Shown: positions 29,385-38,769, counted from the stretch's first letter. The stretch: 64,000 bases of DNA from Variovorax sp. Root411 (GCF_001425205.1 NZ_LMDW01000012.1:203584-267583), one strand, 5' to 3'. Made by a program: numbers and translations. Notes: generated by a model from the letters alone, not told the origin.

Positions 29385-31148
29385 TCAAGACTGGCCAAGA
29401 GCCGAGCTGGTCATCAATGATGCATCGAAAGGGGATGCCGCTTCGGACGCCACCGGAGACAGGCGCACACCATGCCGCTCGCGCAAGGCCGTGGCGCAGG
29501 CTTGCAGTTCCCCGTATGCGTGAGCCGCGTCCCAGCCCAGCGCCTCGGCCGCTATGCCCGCCATCTCGGCCAGCGCGGCATCGGTGACGAGGCCCCGAAT
29601 CGCGAGCAGCGTGCGGCGGATCACCAGATCGTCGAGATGGACCACGCCGGTTTCGAGGCACAGGTACGAGAGCTCGGCGGCCGAATAGTCAGGCGCATGC
29701 AACAACGGCACGTCGCCCGATGCGCCCAGTCGCTGCGCCAGCGGCAGCGCCTTCGAGCCATAGCGGCGCAGCAATGCATGGGCACGCGGACGGCTCAAGC
29801 CGGAGGCCGTGACCATGCGATCGAGAAAGCGCTCGGTCGCCAACGCATCGGCCGGCAACTCGGCACCGCCGCCAATGGCCAGCGGCTCGGTCGATGCGGT
29901 GCGCGGACGGCCCAGTTGCTTCAGCACCTCGTTGGCCGCTTCTTCCGCGAGCGCGCGGAAGGTCGTCCACTTGCCGCCGACGAGGCCGACGATGGGAATG
30001 TCGCGCGTGGCGCTGGGTGGGTCGAGCACCACAGAGTGGTCGCGCGAGATCTGACCCGGCTTGTCGGCATCGGAACGCGCGAGCGGCCGCACGCCGACGT
30101 AGGTGTAGACCACGTCGCCGCGGCCGAAGCGCAGGTTGGGGAACACCTCGGCCAGCACGTCGAGCAGGTAGTCGACCTCGGCCGGCTCGGTGCCGATCTG
30201 GTCGGGATCGTCCACCGGGATGTCGGTGGAGCCCACCAGCACGCGGTCGAGAAAGGGATAGACGATGCACACGCGCCCGTCCACCGCCTCGAAGTACGCC
30301 ATGCGGCCTTCGAGCGCATCGCGCAGCGTTGGATGGTCGAGCACGAGGTGCGAGCCCTTGGTGCCCATCACGCGCGAGCCCGCGCCGCCGAGCACGGCCG
30401 TGCTGCGGTCGAGCCACGCGCCGCTCGCGTTCACCACGGTGTCGGCGGTCACGCGCACCAGCGCACCGGTGATCTCGTCGCGCAGCGTGAGGATGTTGCC
30501 CGCGCAGCCCGTCACGCGGCAGTAGTTGGCGGCGGCCGAGCGCGGCTGGTCGCGGCAGGCATCTCCGATCAGTTCGAGGATCAGCCATTCGGGGTGGCTG
30601 ATCCATGCGTCGAAGAAGGTGGCGGTCCAGCGCACCGCGGCGCGGAACAGGCTGCGGTCGTTCTGCGGCACGCGGCTGATGCGGTGGTTGGGCATCACGC
30701 GCTGGCGGCGGCCCAGCAGGTCGTACAGGCGCAGGCCCGCGGCCACGGCAAGCAGTCCGCGCGTGCGCTGCGGCGGCGTGCGGCCGAAGAATTTGAGCGC
30801 GCTGCTCATCAGGCCGCCGAAGAAGCTCGACAGCGGCACCACCGTCTTCAGTGGCTGCACGAGGTGCGGCGCATTGCGCAGCAGCAGGTTGCGTTCGCGC
30901 GTGGCTTCGGCCACCAGCGAGAAGCTGCCGTTCTCGAGGTAGCGCAGGCCGCCGTGGATCATGCGCGACGGCGCGCTGCTGGCGCCCGCGCTGAAGTCGC
31001 CCTTGTCGACGATGAGGCAGTCGACGCGCTGCAGGCACAGGTCGCGGAACACACCGACGCCGTTGATGCCGGCGCCGACGATCACGGTCGAGAAATGGCG
31101 GTCGGCCAACGAAGTGGGACGCACGAAAGGCAGTTGCCAGGCGCTCAT
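29385..31148 (-). CDS. GlpD-like FAD-dependent polyol/glycerol phosphate dehydrogenase
   Basis: A 587-residue flavoprotein of the glycerol-3-phosphate dehydrogenase family. The FAD motif VGAGINGVGVFRDL is at about residue 24. The family signatures SSAPSRMIHGGLRYLENG and PLKTVVP follow, and a C-terminal DAO_C-like helical domain completes the length. The relatives include GlpD and the tetritol-phosphate dehydrogenase EryB. It oxidises the C2 hydroxyl of a polyol phosphate and passes electrons to quinone at the membrane. It overlaps the kinase gene by four bases (ATGA) and is translated after it, so it should act on that kinase's product rather than simply on glycerol phosphate. Confidence 0.87.
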   Translation of the reverse strand: MSAWQLPFVRPTSLADRHFSTVIVGAGINGVGVFRDLCLQRVDCLIVDKGDFSAGASSAPSRMIHGGLRYLENGSFSLVAEATRERNLLLRNAPHLVQPLKTVVPLSSFFGGLMSSALKFFGRTPPQRTRGLLAVAAGLRLYDLLGRRQRVMPNHRISRVPQNDRSLFRAAVRWTATFFDAWISHPEWLILELIGDACRDQPRSAAANYCRVTGCAGNILTLRDEITGALVRVTADTVVNASGAWLDRSTAVLGGAGSRVMGTKGSHLVLDHPTLRDALEGRMAYFEAVDGRVCIVYPFLDRVLVGSTDIPVDDPDQIGTEPAEVDYLLDVLAEVFPNLRFGRGDVVYTYVGVRPLARSDADKPGQISRDHSVVLDPPSATRDIPIVGLVGGKWTTFRALAEEAANEVLKQLGRPRTASTEPLAIGGGAELPADALATERFLDRMVTASGLSRPRAHALLRRYGSKALPLAQRLGASGDVPLLHAPDYSAAELSYLCLETGVVHLDDLVIRRTLLAIRGLVTDAALAEMAGIAAEALGWDAAHAYGELQACATALRERHGVRLSPVASEAASPFDASLMTSSALGQS

Positions 31149-32641
31149 TTCGCACCTCCCGCCAGATGGGAAAACACAGGTGACATGGTGTCGATCAGTT
31201 CGTTGAAGCCGGCGTTGAAATCGGCATGGGCGCGCGCCTGCGCGCCGTCGGGTTCGACCGTGTCGCAGGGCGCGAGCAAGGCGCTGCCTCGTTCGGCGTG
31301 ATCGATGCCTTGCGACATGGCGGCGTAGATCGCGGCGCCGCGCGCGCCGGTCTCGTCGTCGGCGCAGCGTTCCACCGGATGGCCGAGGAAGGATGCAAGC
31401 AGGCGCACGAGGCGCGTATCGCTCGCACCGCCGCCAAGCACGGTCGATGCGGAGACATGCAGGCCGCAGGCCGCGAGCCGCGCGGTGTGCCGCGCATGCA
31501 ATGCCGCGACCGCATCGACCACCGCGCGTGCCATGTCGCCGCGCGTGTGGTGGCTCTTGAGGCCGACAAAACCCGCCGTCACGCCGCCACCGCCATTGAC
31601 GAAAGGCAGGAAGCGCAGACCGCCCGCGCCCAGCGGCACCGACATCGCCAGGTCGACGACCGCGCGCGAATCGGGCAGCCCCAGCACGCCGGCCAGCCAT
31701 GCGATGTTGGCCATCGAAGAAGGGCTGTTCTCCATGTAGAGCCGCTTGTCCTCACGGCCGAAATTGACGACGGCCGCCACGTCGGGCTTGGGCTCGATCA
31801 CCGGTCCGATCACCGCGTTCACGCACCACGTGCCGAAGACCGACACCGCCCGAACACCGCCTTCGCGGCGTTCCGCGCAGATCGCGGTCATCGAGGCCAG
31901 CAGGTCGATGGCGCCCATCGCCACGGGAATGCCGGCAGGCAGGCTGCACAGTGCGGCTTCCGAAGGCCGCAGCCTGCCGATCACCTCGCCGCTCGGTACC
32001 AGCGGCCCGAAGGCGTGTGGCCCGAGGTCCGCGATGCCCGAGGCATCGAAGGCCGCCTGCGACCATGTGCCCGTGGCGATCGACACCAGCCCCGCAGTGC
32101 TCGCATCGCTCGCGTCGGTCGCGATCTCGCCGGTCAGCAGGAAGCCAAGGTAGTCCTTCGCGAACAGCAGCCGGTGCACCGCGCCGCGCTGCACGGCATC
32201 GATGCCGAGCAACTCCGCGGCGATCACGGTGGGCTGCCCCGGCCACGGCCTGCAGCCGACGTCCGCGAACAGCGCCTCGCCATGGCCGAGCGACAGCGAG
32301 CGCGCCCGTGCGTCGGCGCGCTGGTCGGTCGAGGCAACCGCCCTTCCGCCCACGAGCTCGTTGCGCACATCGAGCGCATAGAGCCCCGCGCCATGGCCCG
32401 TGCAGCCGATGGCGCGAACCTCGGCCACGCGCTCGCCGAGTTGGTGGGCGACGTCGCGCAGCACGCGGGTCAGGGCCGCGCGAATCGCCGTCGCGCTCAC
32501 TTCGCATCCCCCTCCAGGCAGCCGGTCGTGCGGCAGTGGCATTCGGGACAGTGCGATGGAGCGGCCGCTCCCGGCTTCGAGGGCCAGGGCTTTCAGGCTG
32601 CTCGACCCCATGTCGATGCCGATCAGTATGTTTGGCTTCAT
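31145..32641 (-). CDS. FGGY-family carbohydrate kinase
   Basis: A 498-residue sugar or polyol kinase. The N-terminal phosphate-binding motif is ILIGIDMGSSSLKALAL, and the ATP-binding motif in the C-terminal domain is VLGGGASDTRLVRLLASFLG. The family segment CTGHGAGLYALD replaces the gluconokinase/xylulokinase version, so the substrate is not one of the most common sugars. It is the first gene of the minus-strand arm and is coupled to the GlpD-like dehydrogenase by an ATGA overlap. The start codon abuts a TGTCATAACA site. Substrate inferred: a polyol imported by the divergent ABC transporter. Confidence 0.88.
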   Translation of the reverse strand: MKPNILIGIDMGSSSLKALALEAGSGRSIALSRMPLPHDRLPGGGCEVSATAIRAALTRVLRDVAHQLGERVAEVRAIGCTGHGAGLYALDVRNELVGGRAVASTDQRADARARSLSLGHGEALFADVGCRPWPGQPTVIAAELLGIDAVQRGAVHRLLFAKDYLGFLLTGEIATDASDASTAGLVSIATGTWSQAAFDASGIADLGPHAFGPLVPSGEVIGRLRPSEAALCSLPAGIPVAMGAIDLLASMTAICAERREGGVRAVSVFGTWCVNAVIGPVIEPKPDVAAVVNFGREDKRLYMENSPSSMANIAWLAGVLGLPDSRAVVDLAMSVPLGAGGLRFLPFVNGGGGVTAGFVGLKSHHTRGDMARAVVDAVAALHARHTARLAACGLHVSASTVLGGGASDTRLVRLLASFLGHPVERCADDETGARGAAIYAAMSQGIDHAERGSALLAPCDTVEPDGAQARAHADFNAGFNELIDTMSPVFSHLAGGAK

Positions 32642-32650
32642 GTCATAACA
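32641..32650. promoter_or_regulatory. operator candidate, copy 1 (TGTCATAACA)
   Basis: A near-palindromic decamer with TGT and ACA arms, immediately upstream of the kinase start codon. An identical copy lies exactly 90 bases away. Placement over the translation start region fits repression by the GntR-type regulator. No binding data exist here. Confidence 0.45.
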
Positions 32651-32730
32651 GCTTCGGTGGAATAAAAGCGCCTTGCCAGTAGCGTTTCCCCTAGTTATCC
32701 CGTCAAACGTCCAGCGCGTACATTCTATCC

Positions 32731-32740
32731 TGTCATAACA
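32731..32740. promoter_or_regulatory. operator candidate, copy 2 (TGTCATAACA)
   Basis: The second identical decamer, 80 bases upstream of the sugar-binding-protein gene. The two copies bracket the divergent intergenic region, which suggests joint control of both arms, possibly by looping. Confidence 0.45.
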
Positions 32741-32820
32741 AGTGATGTGACACCGAAGGTCAAGGCGCTGCCCTGAAAAGCAGCATCGCAAGCTGTGCCC
32801 CCAACGTGAGGAGACAAAGA

Positions 32821-33867
32821 ATGAGGCGTAATTTCCTGAAGTCCGCCGCGGCAGCCGGTATCGGCCTGGCCGGTGCGAGCGCACTTGCGCAACAGCAAGG
32901 TGCAGCCCCCGCAGCCGGTGCCGGCCTGCGCGGCAACGCCAGCGACGTCTACGTGATGAACGTGATGGTGTCGGGCGTGGAGTACTGGTTTCCGGTCTAC
33001 GAAATGATGAAGCAGCTCGGCCGCACGCTGGGCGTTCGCACCCGCTACACCGGCACGCCGGAGTACGACGTGAACAAGCAGCTCGCGTCGTTCGAGCAGG
33101 AGCTGGCGCGCAAGCCCGCGGGCATCCTGCTGCACCCGATGAACCCCGACCCGTTCATCGAGCCGATCAACCGCGCGGCGGCGATGGGCATCCCGGTCGT
33201 CACCTTCGCGGCCGACTCGCCGAACTCCAAGCGCACTTCGTTCGTCACGTCCGACAACGACCGCGAAGGCACGCAGGCCGCCGACGCCATCGCGGCATCG
33301 CTCAACGGCAAGGGCGAATACGCCGTGCTGGAGAACCCCGGCCAGGACAACCACGACCGCCGCATCGCCGCCTTCGTGAACCGCATGAAGGCCAAGCACC
33401 CGGGCATGAAGCTGGTCGGCCGCGCCGCCAGCAACCAAGACCCGAACAAGGCCTACCAGGCGGTGCTGAGTCTCGCGCAGGCCAACCCGAACCTGGGCGC
33501 GCTGTTCATGCCCGAGGCCAACTCGGCCCTCGGCGCGGCGCAGGCCAAGGTCGAGACCAAGAAGAACATCAAGGTGATGTGCTGCGACGTGAACGCCAAG
33601 ATCCTCGACATGATCAAGTCGGGCGACGTGTTCGGCGCCATCAACCCGAACCAGGGCATGCAGGGCTACATGGGCATGATGATGCTGTTCCTCGCCAAGA
33701 ACCCGACGCTCATCGATCCGATGAACGATGCCAAGCGCAACGGCACCAATCCGATGGCCGTGCCCTTCCTGGACAACGGCCTGGCCGTGGTCAGCAAGGC
33801 CAACGCCGACGACTTCTACTGGGACAAGTACCTCGCGCGCCGCGGCACCAAGGGAATCGGCGAATGA
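32821..33867 (+). CDS. sugar ABC transporter substrate-binding protein (PBP1 type)
   Basis: A 348-residue periplasmic binding protein of the ribose/xylose-binding (Peripla_BP_4) family. An N-terminal signal (RRNFLKSAAAAGIGLAG) ends at SALA-QQ. The ligand-domain segments KPAGILLHPMNPDPFIEPI and GIPVVTFAADSPNSKR follow the family pattern. A GAGGAG ribosome-binding site lies about 8 bases before the ATG, deciding this start over one five codons upstream. It is the first gene of the plus-strand arm and overlaps the ATPase gene by ATGA. It captures the carbohydrate for the locus. Confidence 0.92.
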   Translation: MRRNFLKSAAAAGIGLAGASALAQQQGAAPAAGAGLRGNASDVYVMNVMVSGVEYWFPVYEMMKQLGRTLGVRTRYTGTPEYDVNKQLASFEQELARKPAGILLHPMNPDPFIEPINRAAAMGIPVVTFAADSPNSKRTSFVTSDNDREGTQAADAIAASLNGKGEYAVLENPGQDNHDRRIAAFVNRMKAKHPGMKLVGRAASNQDPNKAYQAVLSLAQANPNLGALFMPEANSALGAAQAKVETKKNIKVMCCDVNAKILDMIKSGDVFGAINPNQGMQGYMGMMMLFLAKNPTLIDPMNDAKRNGTNPMAVPFLDNGLAVVSKANADDFYWDKYLARRGTKGIGE

Positions 33868-35393
33868 GCGAGCAGAACGCAGTGGGCGCCCTGCTCGAGT
33901 TGCGCGGCATCAGCAAGCGCTTCGGCGCTTCGCGCGCGCTCTCGGGCGTGGACTTCTCGCTGCATCGCGGCGAGATCCACGCCCTGTGCGGCGAGAACGG
34001 CGCGGGCAAGTCCACGCTGATGAACATCATCGATGGCATCCACCAGCCGGACGAGGGCGATATCTCGCTCGACGGCCACAAGGTGGTCATCGACGGCCCG
34101 GCGCACGCGATGCGCCTGGGCATCGGCCTGGTGCACCAGGAGATCGCCCTGTGCGGCGACGCCACCGTGGCCGAGAACATCTTCATGCCTGAGATCAACG
34201 CCGGCAAGCACGCGTGGATGAACTACGCGAGCCTGAACGAGCGCGCCGCCAGGGTGCTGCAGCGGCTGGGGCAGGACGTCGATCCTTCCGCGCTGGTGAA
34301 GGACTTGAGCATTTCCACGCAGCAGCTGATCGAGATCGCCAAGGCGCTCACGCTCGACTGCAAGGTGCTGATCCTCGACGAGCCCACCGCCGCGCTCACC
34401 GACAACGAATCGGCCGCGCTCTTCAAGGTGCTGCACGATCTGAAGGCGCAGGGCATCGGCATCATCTACATCAGCCACCGCATGGCCGAAATCTTTGCGC
34501 ACTGCTCGCGCGTGACGGTGCTGCGCGACGGACGCGACGTGCACTGCGGCCCGCTCGCCGAGCTGGACGCTGACGGCCTGGTGCGCCGGATGGTCGGGCG
34601 CGACCTGGGCAACTACTACCCACCCAAGCAGGACGATGCGACGCACGTCGAGCCGGTGCTCGAAGTGAGCGACATCGCCGACGGCGAGCGCGTGCACGGC
34701 GTGTCCTTCACGCTGCAGCGCGGCGAGATCCTTGGCATTGCGGGCCTGATGGGCGCCGGCCGCAGCGAACTCGCCGAGACCGTGTGCGGCCTGCGCCCCG
34801 CGCGGCGCGGCAGCGTGCGGCTGCGCGGCAAGGCGCTGGCGATCCGCAAGTACAGCGACGCGCTGCGCGAAGGCATCGCCTACCTCAGCGAAGACCGCAA
34901 GGCGGCCGGCGTGTACCTCGACCTGCCTATTGCGCAGAACATCGCCTCGATGGCGCTGAAGCGCGTGAGCTCGCGCTTCGGGCTGCTGCAGCGCGCGGCC
35001 GAGCACAAGCTGGCGACGGAGCTGGGCGCCAAGCTCAAGCTCAAGTCCGACGGCGTGGCCATCGACGTGGCGAGCCTGTCGGGCGGCAACCAGCAGAAGG
35101 TGGCCATCGCCAAGCTGCTGGCCACCAACCCGTCGGTGCTGCTGATGGACGAGCCCACGCGTGGTGTGGACGTCGGCGCCAAGTCGGAGATCCATCACAT
35201 CCTGCGCGAACTGGCCAACCAGGGCGTGGGCGTGGTCGTGATCTCGTCGGAGCTGCCCGAGATCATCGGGCTGTGCGACCGCGCGCTGGTGATCCGCGAC
35301 GGCCGGCTCGCGGGCGAATTGGCATCGAACGAAATGACCGAGGAAGCACTCTTGCGGCTCGCTTCTGGACTCTGCGAACAGGAAGCGGCATGA
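33864..35393 (+). CDS. sugar ABC transporter ATP-binding protein, RbsA/XylG type
   Basis: A 509-residue protein with two nucleotide-binding domains. The first has Walker A GENGAGKST and Walker B VLILDEPTAALTD. The second has the degenerate phosphate loop GLMGAGRSE and the signature LSGGNQQKVAIAK, with VLLMDEPTRGVDVG, as is usual for ribose-type ATPases. It energises import with the downstream permease. A composite repeat of about 250 bases separates it from that permease, which is unusual inside a transporter operon. Confidence 0.93.
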   Translation: MSEQNAVGALLELRGISKRFGASRALSGVDFSLHRGEIHALCGENGAGKSTLMNIIDGIHQPDEGDISLDGHKVVIDGPAHAMRLGIGLVHQEIALCGDATVAENIFMPEINAGKHAWMNYASLNERAARVLQRLGQDVDPSALVKDLSISTQQLIEIAKALTLDCKVLILDEPTAALTDNESAALFKVLHDLKAQGIGIIYISHRMAEIFAHCSRVTVLRDGRDVHCGPLAELDADGLVRRMVGRDLGNYYPPKQDDATHVEPVLEVSDIADGERVHGVSFTLQRGEILGIAGLMGAGRSELAETVCGLRPARRGSVRLRGKALAIRKYSDALREGIAYLSEDRKAAGVYLDLPIAQNIASMALKRVSSRFGLLQRAAEHKLATELGAKLKLKSDGVAIDVASLSGGNQQKVAIAKLLATNPSVLLMDEPTRGVDVGAKSEIHHILRELANQGVGVVVISSELPEIIGLCDRALVIRDGRLAGELASNEMTEEALLRLASGLCEQEAA

Positions 35394-35436
35394 AAGGCCT
35401 ACAGGGTTCGTGCGGCGCTTCGGTCGGTTCAGGGCG

Positions 35437-35690
35437 CGATCACGCCGACGGGGTACCTTGCTCCGCGAATGTCCCCCGCTTCGCTCCTCCTTTATTTCGC
35501 TGCGCAAGGCACCCCATCGGCGTGATCGTGTTCAGAGCACTGGTTGATCGGCCGCACACCAGCCGCGTGCCCCGTGCACAGGGCACCGGGTGCTCCCCGC
35601 AGCGAAATAAAGGAGGAGCCGAAGGCGGGGGACATTCGCGGAGTGGAGTACCCGGTGGCCTGTGCACGCACCCTGAACAAGAGCCCTGAA
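35437..35690. repeat. composite palindromic repeat, locus C
   Basis: A full-length element in the opposite orientation to locus B. The first unit has its core at 35462-35503 and is bounded by GATCACGCCGACGGGGTACC and GGCACCCCATCGGCGTGATC, a near-perfect terminal inverted repeat. A conserved spacer (about 35530-35580) contains GATCGGCCGCACACCAGC. The inverted second unit has its core at about 35599-35641 and ends in CCTGTGCACGCACCCTGAAC. It lies between the ATPase and permease genes of one transporter and accounts for most of that 345-base gap. Confidence 0.9.
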
Positions 35691-35738
35691 CAAACACATC
35701 CCAAACACAACCGCAAGACAACACGCAGCGGAGCAAAC

Positions 35739-36755
35739 ATGAACTACCCAGCCCAACTCGACGCAGGCCTTCCACCAAGACAGCAAGGAGGCCCCCCCGC
35801 AAAACCCGCCAACAAACTCACCAGCATGCGCGAGATGGGCTTGCTGCTCATCATCGCGGCGCTGTGCGTGGGCATGAGCTTCGCGTCGCCCTACTTCCTC
35901 ACCTGGGACAACGTGCGCGCCATGCTGCTGTCCTTCTCCATCGAAGGCATCGTCGTCGTCGGCATGACGATCCTGCTGATCGTCGGCGGCATCGACCTGT
36001 CGGTGGGCTCGGTCGTGTGCTTCGCCATGGTGGTCACGGGCAAACTCTTCCTCATGGGCTTCGACCCGTGGACCGCCGGCCTCGTGGCCATCGGCGCGAG
36101 CGCACTCATCGGCGCCATGATCGGCGGCTGCGTCACGCGCATCGGCCTGAATCACTTCATCGCCTCGCTGGCCTTCATGGTCATCGTGCGCGGCCTGTGC
36201 CTCGCGCTCACGCAGGGCACGCCGCAGTCGCTGTTCTCGCTGCCGGCGGAGTTCAAGTTCATCGGCCAGGGCACGCTGTTCGGCATTCCGGCCGTGATCC
36301 TCATCTTCCTGGTGATCGTGGTGGTGAGCGACTTCGTGCTGCGCCGCTCCACCCTGCTGCGCCGCGTGTTCTACACCGGCAGCAACGAGAAGGCTGCGCT
36401 GTACTCGGGCATTCGCGTGGGCAACGTGAAGTTCTGGGTCACGGTGCTGTGCTCGGCCTCGGCAGGCCTGGCGGGCGTGATCTATACGGCGCGCTTCGGC
36501 GCCGCCACGCCGACCTTCGGCATGGGCATGGAACTCAACGTGATCGCCGCCGCAGTGATCGGCGGCGCCAGCCTCAAGGGCGGCTCCGGCACGGTGCTGG
36601 GCGCGGTGCTCGGGCTTGCACTGCTGTCGGTGGTGACCAGCTCGCTGATCCTGCTCGACGTGTCGCCTTACTGGCAGGACGTGATCAAGGGCCTGATCCT
36701 GCTCGCGGCCGTGACCATCGACCACCTCATGAACACGAGAAAGACCAAGCGATGA
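35739..36755 (+). CDS. sugar ABC transporter permease, RbsC type
   Basis: A 338-residue inner-membrane permease of the BPD_transp_2 family with about eight to ten helices. A 30-residue polar N-terminus precedes the first helix (LLLIIAALCVGMSFA). The characteristic GGIDLSVGSV and ELNVIAAAVIGGASLKGGSGTV segments are present. It forms the channel for the sugar-binding protein encoded upstream. It ends with a 4-base ATGA overlap with the aldo/keto reductase gene. Confidence 0.92.
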   Translation: MNYPAQLDAGLPPRQQGGPPAKPANKLTSMREMGLLLIIAALCVGMSFASPYFLTWDNVRAMLLSFSIEGIVVVGMTILLIVGGIDLSVGSVVCFAMVVTGKLFLMGFDPWTAGLVAIGASALIGAMIGGCVTRIGLNHFIASLAFMVIVRGLCLALTQGTPQSLFSLPAEFKFIGQGTLFGIPAVILIFLVIVVVSDFVLRRSTLLRRVFYTGSNEKAALYSGIRVGNVKFWVTVLCSASAGLAGVIYTARFGAATPTFGMGMELNVIAAAVIGGASLKGGSGTVLGAVLGLALLSVVTSSLILLDVSPYWQDVIKGLILLAAVTIDHLMNTRKTKR

Positions 36756-37756
36756 ACAACCGCAACAACGCACCGATGAAAAAAACCACCCTCGGCCCCT
36801 CGGGCATCGAATGCTCGGCCATCGGCCTGGGCACCTGGGCGATGGGCGGCTGGATGTGGGGCGGCGGGGACAACGCGGCCGCCGTGCTGGCCATCCAGGC
36901 CTCGCTCGACGCGGGTGTGAACCTGATCGACACCGCGCCGGCGTACGGGCTCGGGCGCTCCGAGAGCATTGTCGGCACCGCGCTGAAGGGCCGCCGCCAC
37001 GAGGCTGTCATCGCCACCAAATGCGGACTGGTGTGGCACACGCAACAGGGCACGCACTTCTTCGAAGAAGACGGCCACCCGGTGCATCGCTACCTCGGGC
37101 GCGAATCGATCGTCCATGAGTGCGAGGAGAGCCTCAAGCGCCTGCAGACCGACTACATCGACCTCTACATCACGCACTGGCAGGACAGCACCACGCGGGT
37201 CGAGGAAACGATGGGCACGCTGCTCGAACTCAAGAAGCAGGGAAAGATCCGCGCCATCGGCGTGAGCAACGTGAGCCCCGAGACGCTCGCCGAATACCTG
37301 CGCCATGGCCCGGTCGATGCGGCGCAGGAACGCTACAGCCTGATCGACCGCGAGATCGAGCAGACGCTGGTGCCGCTGTGCAGCGAGCACGACGTAGCGG
37401 TGCTGGGATATTCGTCGCTGGCGCTGGGCCTGCTGGCCGGCCCGATCGACCCCGGGCGCAACTTCACCGGCGACGACCAGCGTGCGAGCAACCCGCGCTT
37501 CAGTGCGCAGAACCGCGCAAAGCTCAAGGCCTTCTTCGACGAGCTGGAGCCGCTGCGCAAGCAGCTCGAATGCTCGTTCGGCCAATTGATGATCGCGTGG
37601 ACGCTGGCGCGCGGCAGCGTCTCGGTGGCGCTGTGCGGCGCGCGCGTGAGCAAGCAGGCGGTCGAGAACGCAGCGGCCGGTTCGGTGCACCTGCGCGACG
37701 ACGCACTGCAACTCATCGACGCCGCGGCGGACAAGCATTTGCGCGCATTGGCCTGA
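36752..37756 (+). CDS. aldo/keto reductase
   Basis: A 334-residue NADP(H)-dependent oxidoreductase with the (beta/alpha)8 fold. The catalytic Asp-Tyr pair is in LIDTAPAYGLGRSE, the catalytic Lys in ATKCGL and the His in YITHWQD. It belongs to the YghZ/Tas-like branch and likely interconverts a sugar or small aldehyde with its alcohol. Translational coupling to the permease and position before the aldolase suggest that it handles either the imported sugar or the aldehyde released by aldol cleavage. A second ATG nine codons in is an alternative start. Confidence 0.88.
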   Translation: MNNRNNAPMKKTTLGPSGIECSAIGLGTWAMGGWMWGGGDNAAAVLAIQASLDAGVNLIDTAPAYGLGRSESIVGTALKGRRHEAVIATKCGLVWHTQQGTHFFEEDGHPVHRYLGRESIVHECEESLKRLQTDYIDLYITHWQDSTTRVEETMGTLLELKKQGKIRAIGVSNVSPETLAEYLRHGPVDAAQERYSLIDREIEQTLVPLCSEHDVAVLGYSSLALGLLAGPIDPGRNFTGDDQRASNPRFSAQNRAKLKAFFDELEPLRKQLECSFGQLMIAWTLARGSVSVALCGARVSKQAVENAAAGSVHLRDDALQLIDAAADKHLRALA

Positions 37757-37790
37757 CCCTCTCCACTTTCAACACAAGGACCTCTTTCGT

Positions 37791-38645
37791 ATGTCGAAGG
37801 ACAAGACCGCACGCCTGAACCGGCTGCTGAACAACGGGCGCTGCCTGGACATCGCGCTCGACCACGGCGTGTGCAACGAGCCCTCGTTCCTCAACGGGCT
37901 GGAAGACATGCCGCAGGTGATCGACAAGCTCGTGGCCGCCGGGCCCGACGCCATCCAGCTCAACCACGGCCAGGCCGATCTCTTGCAGGACCGCCCGGGC
38001 CGAGACAAGCCCGCATTGGTGCAGCGCATCGACATGGGCAACCCCTACAACGCCACCGCCCACCGCGTGATGTGGGCCGTGCTGCAGAACGAGCACGACC
38101 CGGTACTGCCGGCCGTGCAGCGCGACGCGGCCTGCGTGGTCGTCAACCTGTTCATGCTGCCGGACGAGCCCGACCTGTTCCGCCAGTGCGTGCAGAACAT
38201 CGCTCGGGTGCGCGCCGACTGCGACCGCTACGGCATGCCGCTGATGATCGAGCCGCTGGTGATGCGCCCGCACAGCGAGCAGGGCGGCTACATGGTCGAT
38301 GGCGACGCCGAAAAAATCGTCACGCTGGTGCGCCTTGCGCGCGAGATGGGCGCCGACATCGTCAAGGCCGACCCCACCACCGATCCCGCCGAGTTCCACC
38401 GCGTGGTGCAGGCCGCGCGCTGCCCCGTGCTCGTGCGCGGCGGCGGGCGCGAAGACCTGCAGCAGGTGTTCGCGCGTTCGCGCGTGCTGCTGGACCAGGG
38501 CGCCGTCGGCATGGTGTACGGGCGCAACGTGTACCAGCACGCCAACCCGTCGGCGGTGGTGGATGCGCTGATGGCCATGATCCACCGCGGCGCCAGCGCC
38601 AAGGAGGCGTGGGGCATCTACGAATCGGGCGGCGCGAAGAAGTAA
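37791..38645 (+). CDS. class I aldolase, DhnA/DeoC-LacD type
   Basis: A 284-residue Schiff-base aldolase of the family that includes DhnA fructose-bisphosphate aldolase and LsrF. The opening DIALDHGVCNEPS and the Schiff-base lysine in GADIVKADPTTDP fit the family, as does the phosphate-binding CPVLVRGGGR with GAVGMVYGRNVYQH. With the upstream kinase and GlpD-like dehydrogenase it would cleave a ketose phosphate, probably giving dihydroxyacetone phosphate and an aldehyde. The precise sugar is unknown. It closes the plus-strand arm. Confidence 0.85.
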   Translation: MSKDKTARLNRLLNNGRCLDIALDHGVCNEPSFLNGLEDMPQVIDKLVAAGPDAIQLNHGQADLLQDRPGRDKPALVQRIDMGNPYNATAHRVMWAVLQNEHDPVLPAVQRDAACVVVNLFMLPDEPDLFRQCVQNIARVRADCDRYGMPLMIEPLVMRPHSEQGGYMVDGDAEKIVTLVRLAREMGADIVKADPTTDPAEFHRVVQAARCPVLVRGGGREDLQQVFARSRVLLDQGAVGMVYGRNVYQHANPSAVVDALMAMIHRGASAKEAWGIYESGGAKK

Positions 38646-38769
38646 CGCAGCGCCGTCGAAAAAAAGAGAGGGAGAGGCTGTACGGCAGGCGGCGGGTTCG
38701 TCGCCGGCCGGGGTGCGCCCTGCGCGCGCGCTTTTGCAAATGGACCTGTACAACAACCTGGAGGCGACG

